Positions 10,099 to 18,991 of a stretch of 64,000 nucleotides of DNA are shown here, in pieces. Below the pieces are notes generated by a model that worked only from the letters and a program-made list of their open reading frames with translations, had not been told where the DNA came from and made no database searches. The stretch's first letter is position 1. Every line of letters begins with the position of its first letter. Source of the stretch: an uncultured Clostridia bacterium (GTDB lineage Bacteria > Bacillota > Clostridia > TANB77 > CAG-508). Location: contig CAKPSX010000003.1 of assembly GCA_934184665.1 (NCBI GenBank), positions 7,973 to 71,972 on the forward strand, in the 5' to 3' direction. The position numbers were made by a program, and so were the translations under genes.

Positions 10099-10674
10099 CT
10101 ACTTGTTAAATGGATGTGTTTTTATTCCAATTAATAAAACATCATCACTCTTTTCATCAAAGTAATTAAATAATTGTTCATATCTATTTTCATTATTTTT
10201 TTCTGCACGAATATAATCTGAAACATCTAAAAAACTAATCTGTGTACCTGTTTCTATCATTTGACCTTTGTTGTTCTCAATTTCTAGAAAAATGCTTTGT
10301 TGAAATCGTCTTTTGTTCAATTCTGATATAAGTACTTTATTTAGATTTGCATCTTGTTTTTTCTCATTTTTATTATTTTCTGTTTCTTCTTCACATATAG
10401 CACACCAATAACAGAAAATAGATTCTTTTATTCTGTATTTCCTTATCATTTTTAAATATACTTCTATTTCTTCGTCTGTTTCAAGTAATGCTTTTACTTT
10501 TACTAATTCAAATTCATATTCTGATATGTCTTTCAATTTTATATTTTTTTCATATTCTATGTCTTTTATTTTTATTTTTAATACATTATTTAGAACATCT
10601 CTTAGTATGTCCTTTTCTTTACCTCTTACTAGCTCACCTAGTTTGTATATACTATTTAAATTATTTGATTCTAT
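10099..10674 (-). CDS. Unknown protein with CxxCxxC cluster and probable AUA start
   Basis: Not recognised. An AGGAGG (10683-10688) lies eight bases before an ATA codon at 10674 that opens the whole frame (191 residues); there is no ATG, GTG or TTG in frame until a TTG at 10536, which has no ribosome binding site. The sequence between is protein-like (charged helices, ELVRGKEKDIL) and continues smoothly, so ATA is the best start, unless a frame error lies just upstream. With this numbering a CxxCxxC cluster falls at residues 88, 91 and 94, possibly metal binding. The rest is helical and highly charged. It stands alone between the PBP terminator and the response regulator gene. Confidence 0.65.
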   Translation of the reverse strand: MESNNLNSIYKLGELVRGKEKDILRDVLNNVLKIKIKDIEYEKNIKLKDISEYEFELVKVKALLETDEEIEVYLKMIRKYRIKESIFCYWCAICEEETENNKNEKKQDANLNKVLISELNKRRFQQSIFLEIENNKGQMIETGTQISFLDVSDYIRAEKNNENRYEQLFNYFDEKSDDVLLIGIKTHPFNK

Positions 10675-10977
10675 AGAATATCCCTCCTTTGTTATATATT
10701 TTAATTAATTATAATAAGGTTTTTTAATCTTAGATAAAATTAACTTTGATTTTAAATTTAAATTTTAATTTATAGAAAAAATTTTTTTGAAAATTATATA
10801 ATCTTTAACTAGTATAATTTCTTTTTACTTTTTTGTCAATACCAAAATCACATTTTTTTATTTTATTTTTCCAAAATACATTTTTCGACTTTTTACGACT
10901 TTATTCGTTTAAACTTTTTCAGAGTAGATATTGATCAACTTCAACACCTACTCTGAATATACTTTATTATTTTCAAC

Positions 10978-11721
10978 TTATTTATTTGGGATATAATATC
11001 CTACTCCTCTTTTGGTTATTAATATTTGTGGGTTTGATGTATCTTTTTCAATTCTTTCTCTTATTCTTCTAACAGTAACATCAACTGTACGAATATCTCC
11101 ATAATATTCATATCCCCAAACTCTCTCTAGTAAAGCTTCTCTTGTTACAACTTGACCTGGTTGTTGTGCTAAGAATTTCAATACTTCAAACTCTCTTAAT
11201 GTTAGATTTATTACTTTTCCATCTATATGTACTTCATATTTTTCTAAATCAAGAACTAATTCACCAACCTGTATTATGCTTACTTTTTTCTCTTTTTCTT
11301 CTTCTTTGTTCTTTTCTTTTTTCTCTTCTATATTATTTTCAACTTTTCTCAAATTAGCCTTTACTCTTGCTACTACTTCTCTAACACTAAATGGTTTAGT
11401 TATATAATCATCTGCTCCTAATTCTAGCCCAACAATTTTATCAAGCTCATTGTCTTTAGCAGTAACCATTAATATAGGCACATTATATATATTTTTTATT
11501 TTTTTACATACTGAAAGTCCATCTAATCTAGGCAACATTAAATCTAATAAAATCAAATCTGGTCTTTGTTCTCTTGCTATTTCTACAGCTGTAACTCCAT
11601 CATTTGCTTCTATTGTTCTATATCCTTCTCTTCCTAAATTATGTACTAATAAATCTACTATCTTTTGTTCATCATCTACGATTAATACTGTCTTTTTCTC
11701 ATATTCATATTTATCTTCCAT
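10978..11721 (-). CDS. OmpR/PhoB-family response regulator, orphan
   Basis: 247 residues. Receiver domain with the acidic pair D16-D17, phospho-acceptor D60 in LLDLMLP, and the TKPFS lysine; then a winged-helix DNA-binding domain ending RTVDVTVRRIRERIEKD...RGVGYY. The linker between them is unusually long and made almost only of E, K and N. The sequence is close to the PhoP/WalR group. No histidine kinase lies next to it; the partner must be elsewhere. An AAGGA site precedes the ATG. Confidence 0.93.
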   Translation of the reverse strand: MEDKYEYEKKTVLIVDDEQKIVDLLVHNLGREGYRTIEANDGVTAVEIAREQRPDLILLDLMLPRLDGLSVCKKIKNIYNVPILMVTAKDNELDKIVGLELGADDYITKPFSVREVVARVKANLRKVENNIEEKKEKNKEEEKEKKVSIIQVGELVLDLEKYEVHIDGKVINLTLREFEVLKFLAQQPGQVVTREALLERVWGYEYYGDIRTVDVTVRRIRERIEKDTSNPQILITKRGVGYYIPNK

Positions 11722-11825
11722 ATTTCTTTCAATCCTTCTTTCCAGTATTTTATGTTCATGTTTTTATTCCATATTCTTTATATCATAATTTTTTCCATTA
11801 TACAAGTTTTTTCACTAATTTTATT

Positions 11826-13073
11826 TTAAATATTAGATAATGCTTTTAGTACTCCTAGCTTTCCATATTCATATGTAAGACCACCTTGCATATAAGCTAT
11901 ATATGGCTCTCTTATTGGCCCATCACAACTTAATTCTATTGTTGAACCTTCTGTAAATGTTCCTGCTGCCATAATTACTTCATCATCATATCCTCCCATT
12001 GGACTTGGTTCAGGAATAACATGTGAATCTATTGGAGAACCCATCTGAATTCCTTGGCAAAATTTAACCAATTTATCTTTTGAACCTAATTTTATTGTTT
12101 GAACAATATCTCCTCTTTTTTCATCATATTTAGGATCTATTTCATACCCTAATTTTTCTAACATTCTACTTGTAAATACTGCTGTTTTCACACTACTTGC
12201 CACTACACTTGGTGCGAAAAACAAGCCTTTTATAAATGCTATATTCTGATTCAAAGATGGTCCAATTTCTTTACCAATTCCTGGTGCTGTCAATCTTTCT
12301 GCACATAATTCAACTAATTCTTTTTTGCCTGCAATATAGGCTCCGCTTGTTGCTATACCTGCTCCAAGATTTTTCATTAATGAACCTACTATTATGTCTG
12401 CTCCAACTTCTGTTGGTTCCTTTTCTTCCACAAACTCTCCATAACAATTATCAACCATTATAATTACTTCAGAATCTATTTTTCTAATTTCTTTTATTAC
12501 ATTTTCTATTTTGTCTATTGTTAAACTCTTTCTTGTAGAATAACCTCTTGACCTTTGAATCTCAATTAATTTAACATCTTTTTTTGAAACTCTTTGTTTA
12601 ATTGCCTCTATATCAAAATCATTGTCTACCAAGTCTATTTGCTCATATTTTACACCATGAGCTTTTAATGAACTTCTACTTTCTTCTTTGCTTATGCCAA
12701 TAACTGTCTGTAATGTATCATATGGCTCTCCTGTTATACTTAACATTATATCATTATATCTTAATAACCCAAATAATGTAACTGTTAAAGCATGTGTTCC
12801 AGATATTAGTTGTGCTCTTACTAATGCATCTTCTGCTCCCATAATTTTTGCATAAATTTCTTCAATTTTATTTCTACCAATCTCATCTATTCCATATCCT
12901 GTAGATGAATGTAAATGCATTTCTGTTAAATTGCATTCCTGAAATGCTGACAATACTTTTAAACTATTCTCCTCTGAAATTGCATTTATATTTTGAAATA
13001 TTGGTTCTATTTCTTTTTCTACTTGTTTTGATAATTCTAAAATATCATTTTTTATTCCGAATTCTTTATACAT
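11826..13073 (-). CDS. PLP-dependent cystathionine/methionine lyase-like enzyme (YnbB, 'aluminium resistance' family)
   Basis: 415 residues of the fold-type I PLP family called aluminium resistance protein or methionine gamma-lyase family protein; substrate unknown in most bacteria. Visible signatures are HLHSSTGYGIDEIGR, the LISGTHALT substrate-loop region, and VGSLMKNLGAG, whose lysine should bind PLP. The C-terminus (DEVIMAAGTFTEGSTIELSCDGP) is characteristic of this family. Length is full. It follows sigE on the same strand, 58 bases apart, where many spore formers have sigG instead. Confidence 0.9.
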   Translation of the reverse strand: MYKEFGIKNDILELSKQVEKEIEPIFQNINAISEENSLKVLSAFQECNLTEMHLHSSTGYGIDEIGRNKIEEIYAKIMGAEDALVRAQLISGTHALTVTLFGLLRYNDIMLSITGEPYDTLQTVIGISKEESRSSLKAHGVKYEQIDLVDNDFDIEAIKQRVSKKDVKLIEIQRSRGYSTRKSLTIDKIENVIKEIRKIDSEVIIMVDNCYGEFVEEKEPTEVGADIIVGSLMKNLGAGIATSGAYIAGKKELVELCAERLTAPGIGKEIGPSLNQNIAFIKGLFFAPSVVASSVKTAVFTSRMLEKLGYEIDPKYDEKRGDIVQTIKLGSKDKLVKFCQGIQMGSPIDSHVIPEPSPMGGYDDEVIMAAGTFTEGSTIELSCDGPIREPYIAYMQGGLTYEYGKLGVLKALSNI

Positions 13074-13131
13074 TTAAATCACAATCCTTTTTATTTCATT
13101 TTCCGCACTATTATATCATATATAATGCCAA

Positions 13132-13872
13132 TTATCCAGTCTTACTCATAATATCTTTTTTCATCTTACTTATTATCTTTTTTTCTAATCTTGATATATA
13201 ACTTTGTGATATGCCTAATTCATCTGCAACTTCTTTTTGTGTCTTTTCTTTTCCACTTATAAAACCAAATCTCATTTCCATTATATTTTTTTCTCTATCA
13301 TTTAATTTTTTTATTGCTTCTTTTAATAATCTTCTATCTACTTCATCTTCTAGTTTTCTATATGTAACATCTGGGTCTGTTCCCAAGATATCTGATAACA
13401 ATAACTCATTTCCATCACTGTCTTTGTTTAGTGGCTCATCAATAGATACTTCAGTTTTTATTTTATTGTTTCTTCTTAAATACATTAGAATTTCATTTTC
13501 TATACATCTTGATGCATATGTTGCAAGTTTTATATTTTTTCCAGAATTAAATGTATTTACCCCTTTCATTAATCCTATTGTTCCTATAGATATTAAATCC
13601 TCTATTCCAATTCCTGTATTTTCAAACTTTTTTGCAATATATACAACTAATCTTAAATTTCTTTCTACTAATATTTTTCTTGCTTCGTTTTTTTCTTCAG
13701 TATCAAGCATTTTGATTGTCTTTTCTTCCTCCTCTGCATTTAATGGTGGTGGTAATGTTTGACTTCCAGCAATATAAAAAATCGGTAATATATCATTTTC
13801 ATCAAGATTTCCTTCAATGTATTTTCCACAAATCGTATTTATACTTTTTTTAATAACTTCTATTATATTCAT
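13132..13872 (-). CDS. sigE: RNA polymerase sigma-E factor, early mother-cell sporulation
   Basis: 246 residues. SigE is made as an inactive precursor and activated by SpoIIGA cleavage of its N-terminal pro-sequence. The N-terminal region preceding [11 protein letters not shown] corresponds to the pro-sequence; region 2 ([30 protein letters not shown] start) and region 4 ([19 protein letters not shown]) are intact. An extended ribosome binding site (TTAAGAAAGGA) precedes the ATG. spoIIGA lies directly upstream but a strong terminator separates them, which is unusual. Confidence 0.94.
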   Translation of the reverse strand: MNIIEVIKKSINTICGKYIEGNLDENDILPIFYIAGSQTLPPPLNAEEEEKTIKMLDTEEKNEARKILVERNLRLVVYIAKKFENTGIGIEDLISIGTIGLMKGVNTFNSGKNIKLATYASRCIENEILMYLRRNNKIKTEVSIDEPLNKDSDGNELLLSDILGTDPDVTYRKLEDEVDRRLLKEAIKKLNDREKNIMEMRFGFISGKEKTQKEVADELGISQSYISRLEKKIISKMKKDIMSKTG

Positions 13873-14001
13873 TTAAAATTCTTCCTTTCTTAATGTACAT
13901 TTTCTATACTTACGTTAATTTAAATTCCTTATTTCACCTCCCTTATTTGTTAGAGTTATTGTACAACTTTTGTGTTGAAAATACTGTCTTTTCTTCTTGT
14001 A

Positions 14002-14039
14002 GAAAAAAAGAAATAATCGCTATTTTACGATTATTTCTT
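14002..14039 (-). terminator. Strong terminator between spoIIGA and sigE
   Basis: Twelve-base perfect stem AAGAAATAATCG/CGATTATTTCTT (14008-14039) followed on the minus strand by a run of seven T, just after the spoIIGA stop codon. Confidence 0.88.
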
Positions 14040-14044
14040 ACATC

Positions 14045-14935
14045 TTATATCATATCAATTCCAACTAAAGCTCTATATTCTCCCCTCTTAGTTAATGATT
14101 TATCATATATTCCTACTATTACATTTTGAACCTTATGTATTTCTTCTTTTTCGACTTCCATTCCATCAATTTTTATTCCTAATAACATTCCATTTTCTTT
14201 TCCCAATGATTTATATGGTATCCATCTTAATTTTGGTATATATATGTTTCTGATTTCTTCTGGTATGTCATCAAAATTTCCTCCTAAGATATTTTCCAAG
14301 TTATTTATTATTTCTTTTGGTAATATATCATACATTAAACTGCTTTCAACTATTATTACTGGTATATTCGTTATTGGCTCTTTCACTAAATTTCCTGTAT
14401 CAATCATTGCTGTTGTTTGTATTTCTTTTCCATTAATCTTTAGCTTTACTTTGCAATACATATCTTTTGGTTGTATTTTTGTTTTAATTATCTTGATAGA
14501 TAATTTTATAATCACAAATGCCACTATTGCACCAAATAATATTACTTTTAACACATATTTACCTGCAAAAAGCCCATTTTTTATTAATACATTTTGTGGC
14601 TTTATAAAATATATTAAATAAAGTGCAACTCCGCCAAATATAAATGATGTGAGATAAAAAATTAGTATTTGCTTACACAATTTTTTTATATTTTGTGGAT
14701 TAAATGCGATATATACCATTATTACAGATAAAATAATTTTTGTAATTATTGACTCATATATTTTAAATTGAGTTACATATATTATCATCGCATATAAACT
14801 TCCAATTATCCCAGAAATTAATATTCTTATTATGCTTGGCTTTATTTTTAGCATAATAGCTGTAGCATACAAAATTATGCTATTCATTATCAAATTTTCT
14901 AAAAAGATTATATCAATATATACTGTTATTTTAAT
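14045..14935 (-). CDS. spoIIGA: Sigma-E processing protease SpoIIGA, no canonical start codon
   Basis: Membrane aspartic protease that cleaves pro-sigma-E. Five N-terminal membrane segments are followed by a soluble protease domain with the DTGN active-site motif (D near residue 179 of the extended form). The first usual start codon in frame (TTG at 14893) would remove the family-typical N-terminus; reading further upstream gives KITVYIDIIFLENLIMN, which matches known SpoIIGA openings. The only well-placed start is ATT at 14935, five bases from AAAGGA. An ATG at 14940 is out of frame by one base and abuts the ribosome binding site, so a one-base loss in the following A-run is the alternative explanation. 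Confidence 0.9.
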   Translation of the reverse strand: MKITVYIDIIFLENLIMNSIILYATAIMLKIKPSIIRILISGIIGSLYAMIIYVTQFKIYESIITKIILSVIMVYIAFNPQNIKKLCKQILIFYLTSFIFGGVALYLIYFIKPQNVLIKNGLFAGKYVLKVILFGAIVAFVIIKLSIKIIKTKIQPKDMYCKVKLKINGKEIQTTAMIDTGNLVKEPITNIPVIIVESSLMYDILPKEIINNLENILGGNFDDIPEEIRNIYIPKLRWIPYKSLGKENGMLLGIKIDGMEVEKEEIHKVQNVIVGIYDKSLTKRGEYRALVGIDMI

Positions 14936-15172
14936 GTCATTCCTTTCTTAAGGCACAAACTCGGTTAAAAAAATTAATTTTAAAATTGTAAATGTTTTTC
15001 AACCTTCTCACCTTTTCATTTTTACTAATTATATATTAATAATTTTAAAAATGATGTCTTTTTATGAACTCATTCCTAAAAATATCGTTTCATTTATTCG
15101 AGGTTAAATTCTTATTTTTGTTTTCGTATCATATAATTTATATAACAGAAGTGTAATTTCACAGGAGGTTTT

Positions 15173-15961
15173 ATGAGGATATTTGTTTTTAATTTTAAAA
15201 AAATAGCCATTATTGTTTCTTTATTAATTTTTTGTATAATTTTAGGTTTGCTTTTTTTATTTTATAAGAAAAATTTCTTTGCTATAGAATCTGCTTCAAA
15301 TAGTGTTTCAGATACTCTAGTAAAAAACGATGAAAAAATTGCATATCTAACCTTTGATGATGGTCCAACACTACGTGCAACTGGCAAAATTTTAGACATT
15401 TTAAAAGAAGAAAATGTTAAGGCTAGTTTTTTTGTTATTGGTAAATATGTTGCAAAACATCCTGAACTTGTAAAACGAGCATATGATGAAGGACATTATA
15501 TTGCTAATCATGGATATTCTCATGATAATTCAAAGCTATATAAAAGTGATGAAAGTTTTTTATCTGAAGTGAAAAATACAGATATTGAAATTGGAAAAGC
15601 AATTGATGTTCCTGATTATTGTTCTCACTATTTCCGCTTTCCAAATGGCTTTATGTCAGCTAGTTACAGAAACCAAAAAAAGAAAGCTGCACAATTGCTT
15701 TCTGATATGGGTTATATGTATGTGGATTGGAATTGTTTAAATAAAGATTCCGAAAAAAAATGTTCACAAGCACAATTACTAAACAATCTGAAAAAAACAT
15801 CAAAAAACAAAGGCACTTTAATAATACTAATGCATGATACTTGTGATGTTAATGATACTGTTTCTGTTTTAAAAGATTCTATTTTATACTTAAAATCTCA
15901 AGGGTATGAATTCAAAAATTTTTATGATTTAGACATTCAATCACCAGAAGATCTTAAATAG
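15173..15961 (+). CDS. Membrane-anchored polysaccharide deacetylase
   Basis: 262 residues: one N-terminal transmembrane helix (about 10-31) and an extracellular NodB-type carbohydrate esterase 4 domain. Metal-site motif TFDDGP (near residue 61), HGYSH (near 116) and the RFPNG motif are present, with LMHD near the C-terminus. Family members remove N-acetyl groups from peptidoglycan or related glycans. AGGAGG precedes the ATG. It is monocistronic and divergent from spoIIGA. Confidence 0.93.
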   Translation: MRIFVFNFKKIAIIVSLLIFCIILGLLFLFYKKNFFAIESASNSVSDTLVKNDEKIAYLTFDDGPTLRATGKILDILKEENVKASFFVIGKYVAKHPELVKRAYDEGHYIANHGYSHDNSKLYKSDESFLSEVKNTDIEIGKAIDVPDYCSHYFRFPNGFMSASYRNQKKKAAQLLSDMGYMYVDWNCLNKDSEKKCSQAQLLNNLKKTSKNKGTLIILMHDTCDVNDTVSVLKDSILYLKSQGYEFKNFYDLDIQSPEDLK

Positions 15962-15968
15962 GAAAATT

Positions 15969-15999
15969 AAAAAGGTAGAGTTCTAAAACTTTACCTTTT
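15969..15999. terminator. Terminator after the deacetylase gene
   Basis: Arms AAAAGGTA and TACCTTTT with a short interior loop, followed by T-rich sequence; it lies between the deacetylase and the convergent ftsZ. Confidence 0.7.
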
Positions 16000-16047
16000 A
16001 ATTCTGCTATTTCCATATTAACATATTTCACATTACTTTATATTAAT

Positions 16048-17160
16048 TTACATATTTTTATTTTTGTTTTTACGTAAGAATGCTGGTATGTCTAAATCTC
16101 CTTGTGATGAACTTACATCTGATGTTGCTGGAATTGAATTTATTTTCTTTTCCCATGTTTTGTTTACAAAACTGTCTACACTTGATGAAGTACGTGTTTC
16201 TGGTTTTTCAAAGCCTGTTGCAATAACTGTAATTTGGATTTCATCTTTCATTTCTGGATCTGTTACTGTACCAAATATTATGTTTGCTTCTGGGTCTACA
16301 CTGCGTTGTACTAATTCAGCAGCTGTATTAACTTCGTGTAATCCTAAGTCTTCACCACCTGTTATGTTAATAATAACTCCTCTTGCTCCTTCTATTGATG
16401 TTTCTAGTAATGGACTTTGTACAGCTTGTTTTGCAGCATCTTCTGCTCTGTTTTCTCCTGATGCTCTACCAATTCCCATATGCGCCATACCTGTATTTAG
16501 CATTATTGTTTTAACATCTGCAAAGTCTAAGTTAACTGTTCCTGTTACTGCAATTAAATCAGATATTCCTTGAACACCTTGTCTTAAAACATCATCAGCC
16601 ATTCTAAATGCTTCATTTATTGATGTTTTTCTATCTATTATTTGTAATAATTTATCATTTGGTATTACTACTAATGCATCAACTTTACCTTTTAAGCTTT
16701 CTATTCCTCTCTCTGCTTGAGAAAGTCTTTTCTTTCCTTCAAATGTGAATGGTTTTGTAACAACACCTATTGTTAGGATTCCCATTTCTTTAGCTGCTTG
16801 AGCTACAATTGGTGCTGCACCTGTACCTGTTCCTCCACCCATTCCGGCTGTAACAAATACCATGTCAGCTCCTCTTAATGTTTCAGCTATTTCTGATTTA
16901 TTTTCTTCTGCTGATTGTGCACCAATATCAGGGTTTGCACCTGCTCCAAGTCCTCTTGTTATTTTTTCTCCAATTTGAATTTTAGTTCCTGCTTTTGATT
17001 TTTGTAATGCTTGTCTATCTGTATTTACAGCAATAAAATCTACACCTTTTATCCCTGTTTCAATCATTCTATTTACTGCGTTATTTCCTGCACCTCCAAC
17101 ACCAATTACTTTTATTGTGGCTGTACCATCCATCATTGTAACGTCTTCATATTCCATCAT
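16048..17160 (-). CDS. ftsZ: Cell division protein FtsZ
   Basis: 370 residues. Tubulin-like GTPase forming the division ring. The tubulin signature GGGTGTG is at residues 108-114, the nucleotide-binding N-terminus ([15 protein letters not shown]) and the T7-loop region are intact, and the C-terminal anchor peptide [10 protein letters not shown], which binds FtsA, is present near residue 356. Two ATGs are adjacent; a GGGAGGAAA site precedes them. It follows ftsA by 74 bases. Confidence 0.98.
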   Translation of the reverse strand: MMEYEDVTMMDGTATIKVIGVGGAGNNAVNRMIETGIKGVDFIAVNTDRQALQKSKAGTKIQIGEKITRGLGAGANPDIGAQSAEENKSEIAETLRGADMVFVTAGMGGGTGTGAAPIVAQAAKEMGILTIGVVTKPFTFEGKKRLSQAERGIESLKGKVDALVVIPNDKLLQIIDRKTSINEAFRMADDVLRQGVQGISDLIAVTGTVNLDFADVKTIMLNTGMAHMGIGRASGENRAEDAAKQAVQSPLLETSIEGARGVIINITGGEDLGLHEVNTAAELVQRSVDPEANIIFGTVTDPEMKDEIQITVIATGFEKPETRTSSSVDSFVNKTWEKKINSIPATSDVSSSQGDLDIPAFLRKNKNKNM

Positions 17161-17234
17161 AAAGATTTCCTCCCATTAAACTTAATTTAAAAACTTTTAA
17201 TTTATTACTGAAAATTTACTTTTATTTCTAACTC

Positions 17235-18464
17235 TTATGAATAAAAAAATTCTTTTATTCTTTCAATAAATACTTTGAACATACTTTCATTTGATTGTGA
17301 ATCAATTTTGCTTGATACTGTTTTCACAAATGGCTTAGCTGCTATATATCTAACTAGTGCATAACTTGTTCTGAATTCTGGTTTTACTGTACTTATTAAT
17401 CTTCCTGTTGACATTTTTACAGGGATATTTAAGTTTATTTTTCCTGCAACATCACTTTTATTTATTGTTGTGATTCCTCTACCAGCTAATATTACTGTAT
17501 TTATATTTGATTTTACATTCTCTTTTGTAATATCTTTATTTACTATTGCAAATATCTCTTCTATTCTAGCTTCAATTATTTCTATCAATTCTGAACTTTT
17601 TATTACTTTATTTCTACTCTCATCTTTACAAGTATTTAGCATAATCTCATTATCATTATCTATAAATGATTTTAATGCAAGTCCATATTGTTTTTTTAGT
17701 TTTTCTGCTTCATCTTCTGAGATATTTAATACTAATGATATGTCATTAGTTATGTTATCTCCCCCAAGTGGGATTGTGTTTGTATATGTAAATGTATTGC
17801 CTTCAAATACACCAATTTCAGTATTTCCGGCTCCTATGTCTAGTAACATTACATTATCAAAAAGCTCATTAGTATCTAGCATAAGATTTCTTTCTGCTAA
17901 TGCTGTTGGCACTATTCCATCTATCTCTATCCCAACTCTTTTAAATATTGAAGTTATCTGTCTAATATATTCTTTGTCTGCTAAAATAACTTGAGATTTT
18001 AATGTGAAACTTGAGCTTAAATTTCCTACTGGATCAACTACTACTTTTCCATTATCAAGTACTATTTCTGATGGTACTATATCTATTATTGTTTTTCCTT
18101 CTGGTATTTCTATATCTTTTGCTTGCATAATTGCACTTTGGACATCTTTTAATGATATTCCTGCAAACTTATCTTTTAATTCTTTTAATATACTATTTTG
18201 AACTATTGTTACATATTTGCCAGGAATTGTTACATATGCTGAATTTATTTTAAAGTCTGCTTCTTCTTCAGCATCTTTTATCGTTTTGGCTATGCTTAAA
18301 CTAATTTCTTCTTCATTTATTATTTTGCCTTTTTTCAACCCACTGCATTTACAAGATGTGCTACATATAGTTTCAATTTGGCCAAAATTATTTACTTCCC
18401 CTACAACTGTGCATACTTTGGACGTACCTATATCAATACCAACTATGATATCACCTATTGCCAA
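17235..18464 (-). CDS. ftsA: Cell division protein FtsA, TTG start
   Basis: 409 residues. Actin-like ATPase that tethers FtsZ to the membrane. The phosphate-1 motif (GIDIGTSKVC, residues 9-18), phosphate-2 (LLDIGAGNTEIG) and adenosine loop (VILAGRG) are present, and the C-terminus SMFKVFIERIKEFF is an amphipathic membrane-targeting helix. The start codon is TTG, seven bases or so after GGAGGAA; no better start exists. It has a near-consensus promoter preceded by phased palindromes. Confidence 0.95.
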   Translation of the reverse strand: MAIGDIIVGIDIGTSKVCTVVGEVNNFGQIETICSTSCKCSGLKKGKIINEEEISLSIAKTIKDAEEEADFKINSAYVTIPGKYVTIVQNSILKELKDKFAGISLKDVQSAIMQAKDIEIPEGKTIIDIVPSEIVLDNGKVVVDPVGNLSSSFTLKSQVILADKEYIRQITSIFKRVGIEIDGIVPTALAERNLMLDTNELFDNVMLLDIGAGNTEIGVFEGNTFTYTNTIPLGGDNITNDISLVLNISEDEAEKLKKQYGLALKSFIDNDNEIMLNTCKDESRNKVIKSSELIEIIEARIEEIFAIVNKDITKENVKSNINTVILAGRGITTINKSDVAGKINLNIPVKMSTGRLISTVKPEFRTSYALVRYIAAKPFVKTVSSKIDSQSNESMFKVFIERIKEFFYS

Positions 18465-18503
18465 AATAATTCCTCCAATTTATTACTGTTTTCTTTAGTG
18501 TTA

Positions 18504-18532
18504 TATATATTACATTTTAAGACAAATGTCAA
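18504..18532 (-). promoter_or_regulatory. Promoter of ftsA-ftsZ
   Basis: Minus-strand TTGACA (18527-18532), 17-base spacer, TATATA (18504-18509), forty bases before the ftsA start. Confidence 0.8.
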
Positions 18533-18539
18533 GATAATT

Positions 18540-18572
18540 TGAAATATTTCTGAAATATTTTTGAAATATTTC
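18540..18572. repeat. Three phased 11-base palindromic repeats upstream of the ftsA promoter
   Basis: Three direct copies of TGAAATATTT(C/T) with an exact 11-base period, beginning eight bases upstream of the -35. Two copies contain the perfect palindrome GAAATATTTC. The helical phasing suggests either a bent UP-like element or a multi-site operator. Confidence 0.85.
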
Positions 18573-18605
18573 TGTAATAAATGTAATATTCTTGTAATTA
18601 ATTTT

Positions 18606-18977
18606 TTAACCATTATTTTTTAATTTTTCTTGTCTTTTCTCTGTCCATTTTTCAATATAATGTCTTCTTATTATTGTTAAGTTTGTAAACATTCTTCCAA
18701 CGAAAACTACTAATGCTGCTAAATAAATATCCAGGTTTAATTTTTGACCCAAATATGTTAATGCAATTGAAAGAATACTATTACAGAAAAATCCTGAGAT
18801 AAAGATTTTTAAATCAAAATTTTTCTTTAATACTGATGTGATTCCTCCAAATACAGAATCTAATGCAGCAACAACCGCAATCGCTAAAAATATTGAATAT
18901 GTATATGGTATTACTGGAGCATTTATTCCTATTACTGCTCCTATTATACATCCTATAAGTATCGCTATAATTATCAT
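18606..18977 (-). CDS. sbp: Small basic protein Sbp (DUF1290)
   Basis: 123-residue membrane protein of the DUF1290 family found between DUF881 genes and ftsA/ftsZ in Firmicutes. It has three or four hydrophobic segments with the glycine-rich start IAILIGCIIGAVIG, the conserved AALDSVFGG region near residue 40, and a basic C-terminal tail. AAAGGAGA precedes the ATG. Exact role is unknown; context ties it to cell division. Confidence 0.92.
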   Translation of the reverse strand: MIIIAILIGCIIGAVIGINAPVIPYTYSIFLAIAVVAALDSVFGGITSVLKKNFDLKIFISGFFCNSILSIALTYLGQKLNLDIYLAALVVFVGRMFTNLTIIRRHYIEKWTEKRQEKLKNNG

Positions 18978-18991
18978 TTTATATCTCCTTT

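Noticed and set aside
10920..10955. Hairpin CAGAGTAG/CTACTCTG near the end of the orphan response regulator gene
   Set aside because: Neither strand has a T-run after it and the loop is 20 bases, so I could not support a terminator or regulatory call.
14929..14940. Four-codon frame ATG-ACA-TTA-AAA-TAA before spoIIGA as a leader peptide or programmed frameshift site
   Set aside because: The ATG touches the ribosome binding site and there is no proper slippery heptamer or stimulatory hairpin; treated as part of the start-codon question.
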